From Streptomyces massasporeus (GTDB lineage Bacteria > Actinomycetota > Actinomycetes > Streptomycetales > Streptomycetaceae): a stretch of DNA of 64,000 nt. Below are positions 29,017 to 37,280 of this stretch, piece by piece. Both the position numbers and the translations under genes were made by a program. The stretch covers positions 310,001 to 374,000 of the forward strand of contig NZ_BMSE01000003.1 in NCBI RefSeq assembly GCF_014648995.1. The letters run 5' to 3'. Each line of letters begins with the position of its first letter. Within the stretch, counting starts at the first letter, position 1. The notes under the pieces were generated by a model. That model had not been told where the DNA came from, ran no database searches, and worked only from the letters and a program-made list of their open reading frames with translations.

Positions 29017-29805
29017 TCAGGCGAACTCGGGCTCCGGGGTCGCGGGACCGCCGAGGGCGTTGCGGCGCTCGGGTGTCGTCAGCGACACCATCCGGCGCCA
29101 GCCGCCCATGCGTTCGTAGGCGTACACCGCGTGGATGCCCGCCGCGAGCACCGCCGACTTGGCCTTGGACCAGCCGAGGATGCGGCCCATGTGCGCCATG
29201 ACGGCGAGGCTGACGTCGCGGTAGATCCGGATCTCGGCCAGCGCGCACTCGCGCAGGGTGCGCTGGATGACCCTGCCGTGGCCCGCGTAGGCGAAGCGCA
29301 GCAGTTCCTCGTGGCAGTAGGCGAGGTGGTTGTCCTCGTCGTTGGAGATCTGCTTGACCGCGCGGCCGATGTCGGGGTGGTCGGCGAAGTGCTTGCGCAG
29401 CAGGTCCATCTGTTCCGAGGCGCGCTGCTCGGTGACCCTGCTGTGCGAGAGGTAGGTGACGATGTCCTGGACCGTGAGCCGCTCGTCGCGGTTCAGCTGC
29501 TCGTGCGCGAGGCCGATGCCGTTCTTCTCCAGGAGCATGGTGTAGTCGGTCTCCGGCGGGACCGGGACGGGGTCGAGTCCGCGCTTCTTCATCAGGGCGT
29601 TGAAGATCCGGCCGTGTTTGTCCTCGTCGGCGCCGTGCCGGCTGATCTTGGGGGCGAGGTCGCGCTCGGCCTCGGGCACGAGCGCGGCGATGCGGGCGTT
29701 CTCCCAGCCGCCCTGGGTCTCGCCGCTCGCGGCGATGGAGCAGAACAGGGCGAAGGACTCGTCGTTGTCGAGGATCTCCTGGAACAGACTCTTGGCCGAA
29801 AGCAT
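29017..29805 (-). CDS. Ferritin-like di-iron protein
   Basis: 262 residues, mostly helical. Likely iron ligands are in the E-x-x-H type motifs GADEDKHGRIF, VTEQRASEQMDLL and ISNDEDNHLAYCHEELL. The last, E-D-N-H-L-x-Y-C-H-E-E, is a double ligand helix. Such proteins store iron or act as di-iron oxidases; this one is longer than rubrerythrin and lacks a rubredoxin domain. The start MLSAKSLFQEILDNDES at 29805 follows GGAGAGG. I cannot assign a substrate. Confidence 0.82.
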   Translation of the reverse strand: MLSAKSLFQEILDNDESFALFCSIAASGETQGGWENARIAALVPEAERDLAPKISRHGADEDKHGRIFNALMKKRGLDPVPVPPETDYTMLLEKNGIGLAHEQLNRDERLTVQDIVTYLSHSRVTEQRASEQMDLLRKHFADHPDIGRAVKQISNDEDNHLAYCHEELLRFAYAGHGRVIQRTLRECALAEIRIYRDVSLAVMAHMGRILGWSKAKSAVLAAGIHAVYAYERMGGWRRMVSLTTPERRNALGGPATPEPEFA

Positions 29806-30010
29806 CGTGGGCACCTCTCCCGCGCGCGCGTGGGCGTACTGCGGCTTTCCCGCAGGTTCCGCGAACAACGAGTCAAGTGCGGGGCGGGGGGTGCTGCAAC
29901 AGGTGTGAGGGACAACTCCGCCGAATGGAGGACGCGGGGGCAGGCGCGCCGGGCCGGGTGGGGGCCGCTGTGCCGTAACCGCAGGGGGCCCCACGCGTTG
30001 TTCTGCCTGA

Positions 30011-30051
30011 CGGCCGTGGCGGGGAAGACCCCCGAGCCCCCACCACGGCCG
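30011..30051 (-). terminator. Hairpin after the F420-type oxidoreductase
   Basis: 9-bp perfect stem CGGCCGTGG (30011-30019) with CCACGGCCG (30043-30051), 20 bp past the stop of the leftward gene. The remaining 29806-30010 up to the ferritin-like start holds no visible gene. Confidence 0.65.
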
Positions 30052-30070
30052 CTGAAAACTCCCGGCCGGT

Positions 30071-31126
30071 TCAGGCGAGCCCGGCGCGCTCCAGGGCCTC
30101 GGTGCCGGCCCGCAGGGACGCGAGCCGCTCGTCGAGCGTGAAGCCCGCCGGCGCGAGGGACAGGGTGGTGACCCCGGCCGCGGCGTAGGCCTTCATCCGG
30201 TCCGCGATCCGGTCCACGGAACCGAGCAGGGTCGTCTTGTCGATCAGGTCGTGCGGTACGGCGGCCGCGGCGCCCTGCTTGTCGCCCGAGAGGTACTTGC
30301 TCTGGATCTCGGCGGCTTCCTGCTCGTAACCCATGCGCCGGGCGAGCTGGTTGTAGAAGTTCTGCTTGGGGCTGCCCATGCCGCCGACGTAGAGCGCGGT
30401 GTAGGGGCGGAAGGTGTCGGCCAGCGTGGACACGTCCTTGTCGTCGCCGACGGCGAGCGGCAGGGTCGGGCAGACGTCGAACCCGTCGAGGGTCTTGCCG
30501 GCCTTCTCGCGCCCGGCGCGCAGGTACTTGATCGTGGTGTCCTCGAGGTGCTCGGCGGACGGGAAGATCAGCAGGGCGCCGTCGGCGATCTCGCCGGTCT
30601 GCTCGAGGTTCTTCGGGCCGATCGCTGCGATGTACAGGGGGATGTGCTCGCGCTGGGGGTGCACGGTCAGCTTGATCGGCTTGCCGGGGCCGCCGGGCAG
30701 GGGCAGCGTCCAGTGCTGCCCCTCGTAGGACAGCCGCTCGCGGGTCATGGCCTTGCGGACGATCTCGACGTACTCGCGGGTGCGGGCGAGCGGCTTGTCG
30801 AACTTGACGCCGTACCAGCCCTCGGAGACCTGCGGGCCGGAGACGCCGAGGCCGAGGCGGAAGCGGCCGCCGGAGAGGGAGTCGAGGGTGGCGGCGGTCA
30901 TGGCCGTCATCGCGGGCTGGCGGGCCGGAATCTGGAAGATGGCGGAGCCGACGTCGATGCGCTCGGTCTGGGCGGCGACCCAGCTCAGTACCGTGGCGGC
31001 GTCGGAGCCGTAGGCCTCGGCGGCCCAGCAGACGGCGTATCCGAGCCGGTCGGCCTCCTGGGCGACGGCCAGGTTGTCCGCGTCCATTCCGGCACCCCAG
31101 TAGCCGAGGTTGATACCGAGCTGCAT
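30071..31126 (-). CDS. LLM-class F420-dependent oxidoreductase
   Basis: 351-residue luciferase-like barrel enzyme, close in pattern to the Rv3520c group. Motifs include the N-terminal LGINLGYWGAGMDA, AEAYGSDAATVLSW, QIPARQPAMTAMTAATLDSLSGGRFRLGLGVSGPQV and YIAAIGPKNLEQTGEIADG. The cofactor is expected to be F420 rather than FMN. The substrate is unknown. The ATG lies 11 bases after a perfect palindrome, implying direct repression by a local regulator. Single gene with terminator. Confidence 0.9.
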   Translation of the reverse strand: MQLGINLGYWGAGMDADNLAVAQEADRLGYAVCWAAEAYGSDAATVLSWVAAQTERIDVGSAIFQIPARQPAMTAMTAATLDSLSGGRFRLGLGVSGPQVSEGWYGVKFDKPLARTREYVEIVRKAMTRERLSYEGQHWTLPLPGGPGKPIKLTVHPQREHIPLYIAAIGPKNLEQTGEIADGALLIFPSAEHLEDTTIKYLRAGREKAGKTLDGFDVCPTLPLAVGDDKDVSTLADTFRPYTALYVGGMGSPKQNFYNQLARRMGYEQEAAEIQSKYLSGDKQGAAAAVPHDLIDKTTLLGSVDRIADRMKAYAAAGVTTLSLAPAGFTLDERLASLRAGTEALERAGLA

Positions 31127-31137
31127 GCCGCATCCCC

Positions 31138-31151
31138 TTACTGATCAGTAA
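31138..31151 (-). promoter_or_regulatory. TetR-type operator upstream of the F420-type gene
   Basis: Perfect 14-bp palindrome TTACTGATCAGTAA just upstream of the ribosome site. The TTACT-AGTAA form is common among TetR/AcrR operators. The regulator is not identified. Confidence 0.6.
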
Positions 31152-31265
31152 CGTGCCTTGTGCGGGCACCTTAGCGCGGAGGCCGGGGCGAGGTACACGG
31201 CCGCAGTCGGTCGGTCGTGCCGGTCAGTCGTTTAGATGAGTGAACAGGAATCATGGACGCGACCA

Positions 31266-31312
31266 TTGACGCGTCCACGACGAGTCCATACCTTTCGCGA
31301 GAAAGCGCTTTC
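31266..31312 (+). promoter_or_regulatory. Promoter and LacI-type operator of the pectate lyase
   Basis: -35 TTGACG (31266-31271), 17-bp spacer, -10 TACCTT (31289-31294), then the perfect palindrome GAAAGCGCTTTC (31301-31312) where transcription would begin. The palindrome has the central CG of LacI/CcpA-type sugar operators, so substrate induction is likely. Confidence 0.7.
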
Positions 31313-31349
31313 CCCCCTCCACCTTCCGCAGTCGAACGGAGAGGCACCG

Positions 31350-32453
31350 ATGAAGCGAGCACTCCCCCTGCGACTCCCCACGGTCCTGGCCACGATGGCC
31401 CTCGCCGCCGCGACCGGCACCCTCGTGTCGATCCCCGAGGCGTCGGCGGCGACCGGCAGCGCCACCGGCTACGCGACCCAGAACGGCGGAACCACCGGCG
31501 GCGCCGGAGGCCAGACGGTCCGGGCGACGACGGGAACGGCGATCCACCAGGCCCTCTGCGGCCGGGCGAGCACCAGCACCCCGATCACCATCGAAGTCAC
31601 CGGGACCATCAACCACGCCAACACCAAGAAGGTCTCCGGCGCCGGCTGCGACACCGCCGACGGCGTGATCGAGCTCAAGAAGGTCAGCAACGTGACCCTC
31701 GTCGGGGTCGGCAGCGGCGCCGTCTTCGATCAACTGGGCATCCACATCCGCGAATCCAAGAACATCATCGTCCAGAACGTGACCGTCCGGAACGTCAAGA
31801 AGTCGGGCTCCCCCACGTCCAACGGCGGGGACGCCATCGGCATCGAGCGCAACGTCCGCAACGTCTGGATCGATCACACCACCCTGGAGGCGTCGGGCGG
31901 CGAGTCGGAGGGCTACGACGGCCTGTTCGACCTCAAGGACAACACCCAGTACGTGACCCTGTCCTACAGCGTCCTGCGCAACTCCGGCCGCGGCGGCCTG
32001 GTCGGGAACAGCGAGAGCGACCGGTCGAACGGCTACATCACCTACCACCACAACCGGTACGAGAACATCGACTCCCGCGCCCCACTGCTGCGCGGCGGCA
32101 TCGCGCACCTCTACAACAACCACTACGTGCGCCTCAACGAGTCCGGCATCAACTCCCGCGCGGGCGCCCGCGCCAAGGTGGACAACAACTACTTCGAGGA
32201 CTCCAAGGACGTCCTCGGCACGTTCTACACCGACGAGGCCGGATACTGGCAGGTCGGCGGCAACATCTTCGACAACGTGACCTGGTCCGGTCCCGGCAGC
32301 GAGAACCATCCGGCCGGACCGGACCCCAAGTCGAACACCACCGTCGCCATCCCGTACGCGTTCGGGGCGGACGCCGCCGCCTGCGTGCCGGCCGTCGTGA
32401 GCCGAACCGCGGGCGCCGGAAAGGGCCTTCAGGTGTCGGACGGCAGGTGCTAG
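31350..32453 (+). CDS. Secreted pectate lyase, family PL1
   Basis: 367 residues. Signal peptide of about 33 residues ending ASA-AT, so it is secreted. The mature part is the parallel beta-helix with PL1 signatures: VWIDHTTLEASGG and YDGLFDLKDNTQYVTLSYS (calcium Asp residues), and RAPLLRGGIAHLYNNHYV carrying the catalytic Arg region. It cleaves polygalacturonate by beta-elimination with Ca2+. Start at 31350 after GGAGAGG. It appears monocistronic behind a clear promoter with a sugar-type operator, indicating use of plant material. Confidence 0.94.
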   Translation: MKRALPLRLPTVLATMALAAATGTLVSIPEASAATGSATGYATQNGGTTGGAGGQTVRATTGTAIHQALCGRASTSTPITIEVTGTINHANTKKVSGAGCDTADGVIELKKVSNVTLVGVGSGAVFDQLGIHIRESKNIIVQNVTVRNVKKSGSPTSNGGDAIGIERNVRNVWIDHTTLEASGGESEGYDGLFDLKDNTQYVTLSYSVLRNSGRGGLVGNSESDRSNGYITYHHNRYENIDSRAPLLRGGIAHLYNNHYVRLNESGINSRAGARAKVDNNYFEDSKDVLGTFYTDEAGYWQVGGNIFDNVTWSGPGSENHPAGPDPKSNTTVAIPYAFGADAAACVPAVVSRTAGAGKGLQVSDGRC

Positions 32454-32573
32454 CCGAGCGCTCCCGGCACCACCGGATCGCGCGGGGTCACGGTCCCGCC
32501 CCCGCCCCGTCCTCGGAAATCCGTGGTCCGCAGCCACCCACACCGTAGGTTCTGGCCAGTAATCTCGGCGTTC

Positions 32574-33560
32574 ATGGAGCAGAGGCATCTCGGCCGCACC
32601 GGCCTTCGTGTGTCCCGGATCGGGCTCGGCACCCTGACCTGGGGGCGGGGCACCGACGAGCATGACGCCGCGGACCTCATGAAGACGTTCTGGGAAGCGG
32701 GCGGGACCCTCGTCGACACCGCGGACGTGTACGGCGACGGTGAGGCCGAGTACCTCCTCGGCAGGCTCATGGACGGCCTGGTGCCGCGCCGTGACCTGGT
32801 CATCTCGACCAAGGCCGGCAGTGTGCCGGACCCGGACCGCCGCTTCGACGGCTCCCGCGGCCATCTGCTCTCCGCGCTGGACGCCTCGCTGGCACGGCTC
32901 GGCACCGACTACGTCGACCTGTGGCATGTGCACGCGTACGACCCGGACACCCCGCTGGAGGAGACCCTCCAGGCCCTCGACCTGGCGGTCTCCAGCGGGC
33001 GTGCCCGCTACGCCGCCGTCTCCAACTTCTGCGGCTGGCAGCTGGCCAGGGCCGCGACCTGGCAGCTGGCGGCTCCCGGCATCCGGACCCGGGTGGCCGG
33101 TACGCAGCTGGAGTACTCCCTGCTCCAGCGCGGTGTCGAGCGCGAGGTGCTGCCGGCCGCGCTGGACCTGGGCATAGGCCTGCTGCCGTCCTCGCCGCTC
33201 GGGCGCGGGGTGCTGACGGGCAAGTACCGGGGCGACACGATGCCGCCGGACTCACGCGGTGCGTCGGAGCATCTCGCGCCCTTCGTCGCGCCGTACCTCG
33301 ACGACACGGCGAGCCGCATCGTGGACGCCGTGGCGACCGCGGCCGACGGGCTCGCGGTGACGCCGCTGCACGTCGCCCTGGCGTGGGTGCGCGACCGGCC
33401 CGGCGTGACCGCCCCGATCGTCGGCGCGCGCAACGCACTGCAGCTCACGGCGGCATTGTCAGTGGAGACCCTTAGTCTTCCTGACGAGATCTGCCGGGCG
33501 CTCGACGATGTGTCGGCGCCCGTGCACCGCTATCCCGATCACGACTGGAGCACGCTGTGA
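32574..33560 (+). CDS. Aldo/keto reductase
   Basis: 328-residue (alpha/beta)8 NADPH oxidoreductase. The catalytic tetrad appears as Asp and Tyr in [14 protein letters not shown], Lys in LVISTKAG, and His in [21 protein letters not shown]. The cofactor end reads [18 protein letters not shown]. The pattern is of the YajO/Tas group; substrate unknown. Its stop overlaps the start of the next gene by four bases (GTGA), so translation of the RecD-like protein is coupled to it. Confidence 0.92.
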   Translation: MEQRHLGRTGLRVSRIGLGTLTWGRGTDEHDAADLMKTFWEAGGTLVDTADVYGDGEAEYLLGRLMDGLVPRRDLVISTKAGSVPDPDRRFDGSRGHLLSALDASLARLGTDYVDLWHVHAYDPDTPLEETLQALDLAVSSGRARYAAVSNFCGWQLARAATWQLAAPGIRTRVAGTQLEYSLLQRGVEREVLPAALDLGIGLLPSSPLGRGVLTGKYRGDTMPPDSRGASEHLAPFVAPYLDDTASRIVDAVATAADGLAVTPLHVALAWVRDRPGVTAPIVGARNALQLTAALSVETLSLPDEICRALDDVSAPVHRYPDHDWSTL

Positions 33561-36181
33561 GCACGGAGCCCGAGACCACGGAGGACACCGAGCCGGGGAC
33601 GCCGGGCACCGAGCAGGGCCCTGGGGCGGAGGATGCCGGGCAGGGCACCGAGACGGAGGGCGCCGGGGAGGCGGCTGGGGTGGAGGATGGCGGGCAGGGC
33701 ACCGAGGCGGAAACCGCCGACGCGGGCGCCGGGGAGACGTCCGAGACCGAGGGCCCTGAAGCGGACGCCGGGCAGAAGTCCGAAGGCGAGGGCGGGCAGA
33801 AGTCCGAAGGCGAGGGCGCCGACGCCGAGGCCGGGCAGAAGTCCGAAGGCGAGGGCGCCGAAGCGGGCGTCGGGCAGGTGTCCGAAGGCGAGGCCGCCGA
33901 AGCGGACGCCGGGCAGGCGTCCGAAGCCGAGGGTGCCGACGCCGAGGCCGGGCAGAAGTCCGAAGGCGAGGGCGCCGAAGCGGACGCCGGGCAGGCGTCC
34001 GAAGGCGAGGCCGCCGAAGCGGACGCCGGGCAGGTGTCCGAAGCCGAGGGTGCCGACGCCGAGGCCGGGCAGAAGTCCGAAGGCGAGGTTGCCGAAGCGG
34101 GCGTCGGGCAGGTGTCCGAGGCCGAGGCCGAGCTGCGGGCCCAGCAGGCCGAGCGGGAGCGCATCGAGCAGCGCAAGGCCGAGAAGAAGGCGCCGATCGA
34201 GAGCGGCACCAAGCTGAGCGGCAAGGCCGCCGACCTGCTCGCGGCCGTACGGGCCGTCGAGAGCGGCGAGAAGCCGGTGGCCACGGTGTTCGAGGAGCCC
34301 CGGCCGGCCCCCCGGCGCTCCGCGCCCGAGCCGGAGCGGCGCCCGCAGCCGGTGGCGCCCCAGCCCGCCGCCGCGTCGGCGGCTCCCGCGCCGGAGGCGG
34401 TCCAGGCCGTACGGCGGGTGCTGGCCGAGGGCGGTGCTCCGGAGGTGCTCGCACCGCAGGTCGCCGCGGCACTCGGCGAGGGTGCGGACGAACAGTTGCG
34501 CGCCGACCCCTGGCAGTTGCTGCGGACCGCCGGCGTGCGGCCGGAGCAGGCCGACGGATTCGCGCGTTCCCTGCTCGGTGCCGAGTGCGGGCCGGACGAC
34601 GAGCGGCGCGGCCGGGCCGTCACCGGCTGGCTCCTGGAGCAGGCTGCGCTGGCGGGGCACACGGCCCTGGAGATGCCGGCGCTCCTCGCCGCCCTGGCCC
34701 AGCGCGGTGTTCCCGAGCCCGAGAGCGCCGTGCAGGACGCGATCGCGGAGGGGGAGGCGCTGGTCTTCCAGGACGCCCTGGAGGAGGAAGCCGGTGCCCC
34801 GGCCGCGACGGCCGCGGAAGGGGACGAGGAGGACGTGGAGCGTCCGGTCCGCGTCCTGGTCGGCCTCGAGCGGTACGCGATGGCGGAGGAGAGCCTGGCC
34901 GACGGCCTGGCCCGGCTCGTGAACTCGGTGCCCAAGCAGGACGGTTCGGCCGAGGACTGGGAGCGGGCGGCCGCCGCGGCCCAGGGGTCGACGGCGGAGC
35001 TGATCCGCGCGGTGGCCGGCCAGGGCCTGGTGCTGCACACCGGCGGGGAGGCGTCCCTGGCCGAGCCCGCCGCACTGCTGAACGCCGCGAGGACCCTCGG
35101 ACTGCGGGCCTGGGCTGCCGCGCACGGCCCGATCGGCCGCAGCCGTTTCGCGGCCCTGCTACGGCGGTCCGGCCAGGCGGCGGACGTCCCCGAGCGAGCC
35201 GACGGGCCCCCCGCCGGACCGGGCGACTCTCCCGTCGCCACCGTCTCCGGGCTGCTCGCCGGCGCCGAAGGGCCCGGCCGGGATGCGGACGGGGCCCTCG
35301 ATCTCGATCTGCTCGTCGTGCTCGACGCACCGCAGCTGGATGTCGAGACGGCGGCTCTGCTGACCGAGTCGCTGCCGGACGGGGCGCGGCTGGTGCTGGC
35401 CGGGGATCCGGCGGTGCTGTGGTCCGTGGGGCCGGGGCGGGTGTTCGCGGATCTGCTCGCGGCGCGGATCTGCCCCCAGGTGGCCTCGCGGCGGCCGGAT
35501 CCGGGGCCGCTGGGCGAGCTGGTCTCCGGTATCGGCATCGGCGAGCTGAACCAGGTCGACGCCCCCGGCAAGGAGGTCGTGATCGTGCCGGTGCGGGACG
35601 CGGGCGAGGCCGTGCACCGGACGGTGCAGCTCGTCGCGGACTCGGTGCCCCGGGCGATCGGTGTACCGGCCGAGGAAACCCAGGTGATCACGCCCGGGCA
35701 CGGCGGCGCCGTCGGAACGCGTGCGCTCAACGCGGCCCTGAAGGAACGGCTCAATCCGGGCCCGGGCCGCTTCGGCGGCTTCGACCCCGGTGACCGGATC
35801 GTCCACTCCCCCGCCCCGGGGCGTGCGCTGCCGGGCCGGGTGGTGACGGCGGACGCCGAGGGACTGCACCTGTCGTGCGAGGGCGAGACCGTCGTCGTAC
35901 CGAAGGAGCGGGTGGAGCAGTCGGTGCGGCACGGATGGGCGCTGACCGCACACCAGGCCGTGGGGAGCCGGTGGCCCGCGGTGGTCGTGGTGCTGCCCGG
36001 CGATGCGGCGCAGGCACTCAGCAGGCCGTGGGTGTACACGGCGTTCGGGCGGGCCGACCGGCATCTGTCCGTGGTGCACGGGGTGGAACAGGCACTGCCC
36101 CGGGCCGTGGCCGAGGTCCCGGCGAAGCCGCGCACGACCAGGCTTCCGGTGCTGCTCGCGCCGCAGATCAGCGGCACGTGA
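33557..36181 (+). CDS. RecD2-like protein with degenerate helicase motifs and acidic repeat head
   Basis: 874 residues. Residues 1-190 are an acidic disordered region with eight exact 13-residue repeats. From about 280 the sequence follows RecD2: an HHH region ([21 protein letters not shown]) and [22 protein letters not shown] motor core follows in which Walker A is replaced by [12 protein letters not shown] (about 493-504) and Walker B by VVLDAPQL (587-594). Motif III survives as [19 protein letters not shown] (616-634). The last motifs are [15 protein letters not shown] (where RecD has T-x-H-K-S-Q-G) and [12 protein letters not shown]. It is therefore probably a catalytically dead helicase homologue, perhaps a structural or regulatory DNA protein. 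It is coupled to the aldo/keto reductase gene. Confidence 0.75.
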   Translation: MSTEPETTEDTEPGTPGTEQGPGAEDAGQGTETEGAGEAAGVEDGGQGTEAETADAGAGETSETEGPEADAGQKSEGEGGQKSEGEGADAEAGQKSEGEGAEAGVGQVSEGEAAEADAGQASEAEGADAEAGQKSEGEGAEADAGQASEGEAAEADAGQVSEAEGADAEAGQKSEGEVAEAGVGQVSEAEAELRAQQAERERIEQRKAEKKAPIESGTKLSGKAADLLAAVRAVESGEKPVATVFEEPRPAPRRSAPEPERRPQPVAPQPAAASAAPAPEAVQAVRRVLAEGGAPEVLAPQVAAALGEGADEQLRADPWQLLRTAGVRPEQADGFARSLLGAECGPDDERRGRAVTGWLLEQAALAGHTALEMPALLAALAQRGVPEPESAVQDAIAEGEALVFQDALEEEAGAPAATAAEGDEEDVERPVRVLVGLERYAMAEESLADGLARLVNSVPKQDGSAEDWERAAAAAQGSTAELIRAVAGQGLVLHTGGEASLAEPAALLNAARTLGLRAWAAAHGPIGRSRFAALLRRSGQAADVPERADGPPAGPGDSPVATVSGLLAGAEGPGRDADGALDLDLLVVLDAPQLDVETAALLTESLPDGARLVLAGDPAVLWSVGPGRVFADLLAARICPQVASRRPDPGPLGELVSGIGIGELNQVDAPGKEVVIVPVRDAGEAVHRTVQLVADSVPRAIGVPAEETQVITPGHGGAVGTRALNAALKERLNPGPGRFGGFDPGDRIVHSPAPGRALPGRVVTADAEGLHLSCEGETVVVPKERVEQSVRHGWALTAHQAVGSRWPAVVVVLPGDAAQALSRPWVYTAFGRADRHLSVVHGVEQALPRAVAEVPAKPRTTRLPVLLAPQISGT
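33797..34108 (+). repeat. Eight 39-bp coding repeats
   Basis: Residues 81-184 of the RecD2-like protein: units of exactly 13 residues beginning Q(K/V/A)SE(G/A)E and ending AG or VG, with Gln at 81, 94, 107, 120, 133, 146, 159 and 172, and a partial ninth at 185. A shorter 8-residue unit precedes them. Confidence 0.92.
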
Positions 36182-36226
36182 CGGGGGTGGTGGTCAGGGG
36201 CCCGGGCCCCTGACCACCACCCCCGT
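36181..36226. terminator. 46-bp perfect palindrome
   Basis: The 23-bp arms are exact reverse complements and begin at the last base of the stop of the RecD2-like gene. It lies between convergent genes. Confidence 0.88.
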
Positions 36227-36244
36227 GGTCGCCGTCGTGCGTAC

Positions 36245-36967
36245 TCAGCGGCGGTCCGCGTCCAGCGGTTCCAGGTCCTCGTCCTCGTCCAGGTCGCTGT
36301 CGAGCTCGTCCTCGAGATCGTCGCCGTCCGCGTCGTCCTCTTCGTCCTCGTCGTCGACATCGTCGATCTCGTCGTCGAAGACGGCGCTGACGTCGAAGCG
36401 GCAGACCACCTGCTGCGGATCGACCTGCTCGAACGGCGCCTCCAGCCACTCGCCGGGCTCGGCCGGTTCCTCCGCCGCCGTCACCCAGAGCGTGGAGTCG
36501 CCCTCCTCCAGACCGAACTCCTTGTGCCGGGACGCGATCTCGTCGGGCTCGAACTCGCCGAACAGCAGCCCCAGCGCGCCGTGCACGGTCCCGGAGGCCG
36601 GGGATCCGTCATCGCCCTCCGCCGCCTCGATCCGCTCGGCGTGCGCCAGCAGGCGCTGCGGCTCGGCGACGGCGTAGTCACGACGGATCAGCACACTCAG
36701 CGCGTTCGGTTCCTCGGGGCCCGTGTACGGGGGCAGCGCGTCCTCCGCACCGGGGATCTCGAAGGGCGTGACCTCGTCGTAGCGGTCGTAGAGCAGTTCG
36801 TCGTACACCTCTGCGGCCGCGGCCAGCTGGTTGAACGCCTCGAACACGGCCGGGTCGTCCTCCCCCGACCTGCGTTCGACCGCGGCCAGGTGGCGGTCGA
36901 GCGCGGTCTTGACCGCCTCGGCGGCGGCGCGTACCTCGGCAGCGGTGGGCTGCGCAGCATCAGACAT
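36245..36967 (-). CDS. Conserved hypothetical protein with acidic tail
   Basis: 240 residues, not recognised. The N-terminal half is helical (AAEVRAAAEAVKTALDRHLAAVE). The middle contains VLIRRDYAVAEPQRLLAHAERIEA and GALGLLFGEFEPDEIASRHKEFGLEEG. The last 45 residues are almost only Asp/Glu, ending in basic Arg-Arg. No signal peptide or membrane segment. The gene is divergent from a DUF5703 gene 47 bp away; both look like conserved Streptomyces genes. The start at 36967 (MSDAAQPTAAEV) is taken from the onset of normal protein sequence. Confidence 0.75.
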   Translation of the reverse strand: MSDAAQPTAAEVRAAAEAVKTALDRHLAAVERRSGEDDPAVFEAFNQLAAAAEVYDELLYDRYDEVTPFEIPGAEDALPPYTGPEEPNALSVLIRRDYAVAEPQRLLAHAERIEAAEGDDGSPASGTVHGALGLLFGEFEPDEIASRHKEFGLEEGDSTLWVTAAEEPAEPGEWLEAPFEQVDPQQVVCRFDVSAVFDDEIDDVDDEDEEDDADGDDLEDELDSDLDEDEDLEPLDADRR

Positions 36968-37014
36968 AGTGCAGACGCTATCCGTACCGGGCCCCAGCCC
37001 GCACAATAGATGCG

Positions 37015-37203
37015 ATGCCGGAATACGAATTTGTCGACGTGTACGTCCCCCGCGGGGTCTCCCGCAAGGAGACGGCACGTCTGCTGACGGACCACGCGGA
37101 GTACGGACACTGGGAGTTGCACCGTCTGACCCTGCTGCGCGACGGCAGCCGCAAGGTGCGGTTGCGCCGGCGGATCATCCGCCAGGTGCGGGCCACGTGG
37201 TGA
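37015..37203 (+). CDS. DUF5703 family small protein
   Basis: 62 residues: MPEYEFVDVYVPRGVSRKETARLL, then ADHAEYGHWEL-type segment and a very basic end (RKVRLRRRIIRQVRATW). The family is actinobacterial and of unknown role. A short basic protein of this kind could bind nucleic acid, but nothing shows it directly. It is followed by a strong hairpin that it shares with chpC, which is convergent. Confidence 0.78.
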   Translation: MPEYEFVDVYVPRGVSRKETARLLTDHAEYGHWELHRLTLLRDGSRKVRLRRRIIRQVRATW

Positions 37204-37234
37204 GCGGGGACGGGGCACTGGGAGAACGCACATG

Positions 37235-37270
37235 ACGGAGCGGGCCCCGCTGCAGCGGGGCCCGCTCCGT
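37235..37270. terminator. 36-bp perfect palindrome terminator
   Basis: The 18-bp arms meet at a CTGCAG centre. It lies between the convergent DUF5703 gene and chpC. Confidence 0.88.
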
Positions 37271-37280
37271 GTGCGGGGGG

